Of a stretch of 33,059 nt of DNA, positions 31,819-33,059 are shown in pieces; position 1 is the first letter of the stretch; each line of letters opens with the position of its first letter. The translations under genes and the position numbers were made by a program. Under the pieces are notes generated by a model, which was not told the DNA's origin, made no database searches, and saw only the letters and a list, made by a program, of their open reading frames with translations. Location of the stretch: NCBI GenBank assembly GCA_900551665.1, contig URWW01000017.1:1-33059 (forward strand), read 5' to 3'. This stretch comes from an uncultured Collinsella sp. Its GTDB lineage: Bacteria > Actinomycetota > Coriobacteriia > Coriobacteriales > Coriobacteriaceae.

Positions 31819-32175
31819 ATGGCTGTCAAGATTCGCCTCGCTCGTCATGGTTCCAAGAAGCGTCCGTACTACCGCGTCGTCGTCGCCGATTCCCGCACCC
31901 GTCGCGATGGTCGCCCCATCGAGGAGGTCGGTCGTTACAACCCGATGACCACCCCCAAGACCATCTCCCTCGACCTCGAGAAGATCGCCGACTGGCAGTC
32001 CAAGGGCGCTCAGCTCACCGACGCCGTCGCCGCTCTGGTGAAGGCCGCCAACGAGGGCGAGAAGGCCGCCGCTGCCCCCAAGAAGTCCAAGAAGCAGCTC
32101 GCCAAGGAGGCCGAGGAGGCCGCTCGTAAGGCCGAGGAAGAGGCCGCTGCCGCTGCCGAGGCTTCCGAGGAGTAA
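31819..32175 (+). CDS. rpsP: 30S ribosomal protein S16
   Basis: 118 aa. Starts MAVKIRLARHGSKKRPYYRV with GAAGGAG upstream. Core motifs VADSRTRRDGRPIEEVGRYNP and KIADWQSKGAQLTDAV. After about residue 78 comes a Lys/Ala/Glu-rich helical tail (about 40 residues) that S16 of E. coli lacks but actinobacteria often have. First gene of the rpsP-khpA-rimM-trmD operon. Confidence 0.97.
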   Translation: MAVKIRLARHGSKKRPYYRVVVADSRTRRDGRPIEEVGRYNPMTTPKTISLDLEKIADWQSKGAQLTDAVAALVKAANEGEKAAAAPKKSKKQLAKEAEEAARKAEEEAAAAAEASEE

Positions 32176-32178
32176 ATC

Positions 32179-32490
32179 GTGTCTGAGGAGCTGCTCTTGG
32201 AATCCCTCGTTGATGAGGCCATCGACGCCACCGAGGCGGAGGAGCTCGTCTCCGACCGTATCGCCGATCTCGTTGAGTATCTCGTCTGCAGCATCGTCGA
32301 CGATGCCGACGGCGTTTCGCTCGAGGTGATCGACGGTGCCGACTCGTCGACCATCGAGGTCACCGTCGCCGAGGGCGACGTGGCCAAGGTCATTGGTCGC
32401 CACGGTCGCACCATCAAGGCCATCCGTACGCTCGCCCGCGCCCTCGCTGCTCGTCTCGACACTTCCGTCGAGGTCGAGGTCCTGGGTTAG
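32179..32490 (+). CDS. khpA: RNA-binding KH-domain protein KhpA
   Basis: 103 aa from GTG 32179, with GAGGAG seven bases before and three bases after the rpsP stop. Single KH domain with the GxxG loop in VIGRHGRTIKAIRTLARAL. An acidic N-terminal stretch of about 25 residues makes it longer than the usual 76-80 aa. KhpA with KhpB binds RNA and affects cell elongation in Gram-positives; its place between rpsP and rimM is the standard one. Confidence 0.93.
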   Translation: MSEELLLESLVDEAIDATEAEELVSDRIADLVEYLVCSIVDDADGVSLEVIDGADSSTIEVTVAEGDVAKVIGRHGRTIKAIRTLARALAARLDTSVEVEVLG

Positions 32491-32494
32491 GCCC

Positions 32495-33010
32495 GTGCGC
32501 GCCGCCTATAAGAACATCGCCCGTGTGGTTCGCCCGCACGGCACCAAAGGGGAGGTTCTCGTGGCTCCGCTGCGAGGCCTTCCCCTTTTGCTTACCGAGT
32601 CGATGCGGGTGCATCTGACTCCGCCCGCCCTCAAGCGGGAGCGCACCTCGACCGTCGAGTCCCTCTCCGTCACGCCCGAGGGCGCCCGTGTGCGCTTCTC
32701 CTGCGCTCGTAATCTCGATGACGCCGAGAGCTTGACGGGTTGCTATGTCCTCGCATCCTGCGATGACTTCGAGCTCGGTCGTCTCGATTCGGCCGTTGGG
32801 GACCTGCTGGGCCGCTCTGTCGTCGATGAGCGTTTCGGTGATTTGGGCTCTATCGTCGAAGTCATGGAGACCCCTGCGAACGATGTCTGGGTGCTGGATG
32901 GTTCATCGCACGGGGAGGTCCTTATGCCCGTTATCGACGAGGTCATCGTCGAGCTGCCCGAAGAGGGGGCCATCACCGTCCACATCATGGACGGTCTGCT
33001 CGATCTCTAA
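32495..33010 (+). CDS. rimM: Ribosome maturation factor RimM
   Basis: 171 aa from GTG 32495, four bases after the khpA stop (coupled). 16S rRNA processing factor that binds S19 during 30S head assembly. N-terminal barrel: KNIARVVRPHGTKGEVLVAPL (HG-x-KGE motif). C-terminal PRC barrel: DLLGRSVVDERFGDLGSIVE and LMPVIDEVIVEL, ending IMDGLLDL. No strong Shine-Dalgarno adjoins the GTG; homology at the N-terminus fixes the start within one or two codons. Confidence 0.93.
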   Translation: MRAAYKNIARVVRPHGTKGEVLVAPLRGLPLLLTESMRVHLTPPALKRERTSTVESLSVTPEGARVRFSCARNLDDAESLTGCYVLASCDDFELGRLDSAVGDLLGRSVVDERFGDLGSIVEVMETPANDVWVLDGSSHGEVLMPVIDEVIVELPEEGAITVHIMDGLLDL

Positions 33011-33028
33011 ACGCTGAGAGGAGTGCTC

Positions 33029-33059
33029 ATGCTCATCGAGACCCTCTCGGTCTTTCCCG
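33029..33059 (+). CDS. trmD: tRNA (guanine-N1)-methyltransferase, start only
   Basis: Only ten codons (MLIETLSVFP) are in the window; GAGAGGAG precedes the ATG. The peptide fits the TrmD start (family IxxLTIFPExF), and the position after rimM is the standard one. TrmD methylates G37 of tRNAs. The rest lies outside. Confidence 0.75.
   Translation, partial: MLIETLSVFP

Overview
The window is a stretch of G+C-rich chromosome carrying about 29 protein genes and one tRNA, almost all housekeeping. The gene content points to an actinobacterium, most likely class Coriobacteriia (a Collinsella-type gut organism). The basis is G/C-rich third positions, alanine/lysine-rich tails on S16 and L21, an L27 that starts directly at MAHKKG, and the block order TIGR03960/TIGR03936-rplU-rpmA-obgE-nadD-yqeK-rsfS. 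The genus is an inference. No phage, transposase, CRISPR or integrase is visible.

Layout. (1) 1-2057: 3' part of pnp (polynucleotide phosphorylase) with an Arg/Gly-rich tail and a clear terminator. A 290-nt A+T-richer gap follows. (2) 2420-8879, minus strand: a compact aromatic-amino-acid operon read aroF-aroB-aroA-aroC-(chorismate mutase/aroE/aroK fusion)-aroQ. These six genes carry all seven steps from erythrose-4-phosphate and PEP to chorismate, plus chorismate mutase. (3) 9093-9169: tRNA-Arg(CCG). (4) 9274-13244: a CtpE-like cation P-type ATPase, translationally coupled by a TTGA overlap to a membrane-anchored double zinc-ribbon protein. (5) 13333-15302: a cytoplasmic cyclophilin and a membrane-anchored TPR protein. 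(6) 15407-22212: the rod-shape operon mreB-mreC-mreD-mrdA(PBP2)-rodA, followed by an unrecognised gene with a DUF697-like C-terminus.

(7) 22348-25067: a radical-SAM pair (TIGR03960 and TIGR03936 families, ATGA overlap). (8) 25165-25823: rplU and rpmA behind a good sigma-70-type promoter. (9) 26059-29232: obgE, nadD, yqeK and rsfS, linking ribosome assembly, NAD synthesis and ribosome silencing. (10) 29325-31624, minus strand: a family-8 glycosyltransferase and dinB (DNA polymerase IV). (11) 31819-33059: rpsP-khpA-rimM-trmD(start), the usual 30S maturation/tRNA methylation operon, running off the window.

The most distinctive points are these: the complete chorismate operon with an unusual chorismate mutase-AroE-AroK trifunctional fusion; a dispersed palindromic repeat present as inverted pairs upstream of obgE and at the 3' end of dinB, where it supplies the dinB stop codon; a perfect 12-bp hairpin followed by a short T run inside the first codons of mreC; and a set of uncharacterised membrane proteins around the ATPase and the cell-shape operon. 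I did not find convincing evidence of a wholly new defence or mobile system.
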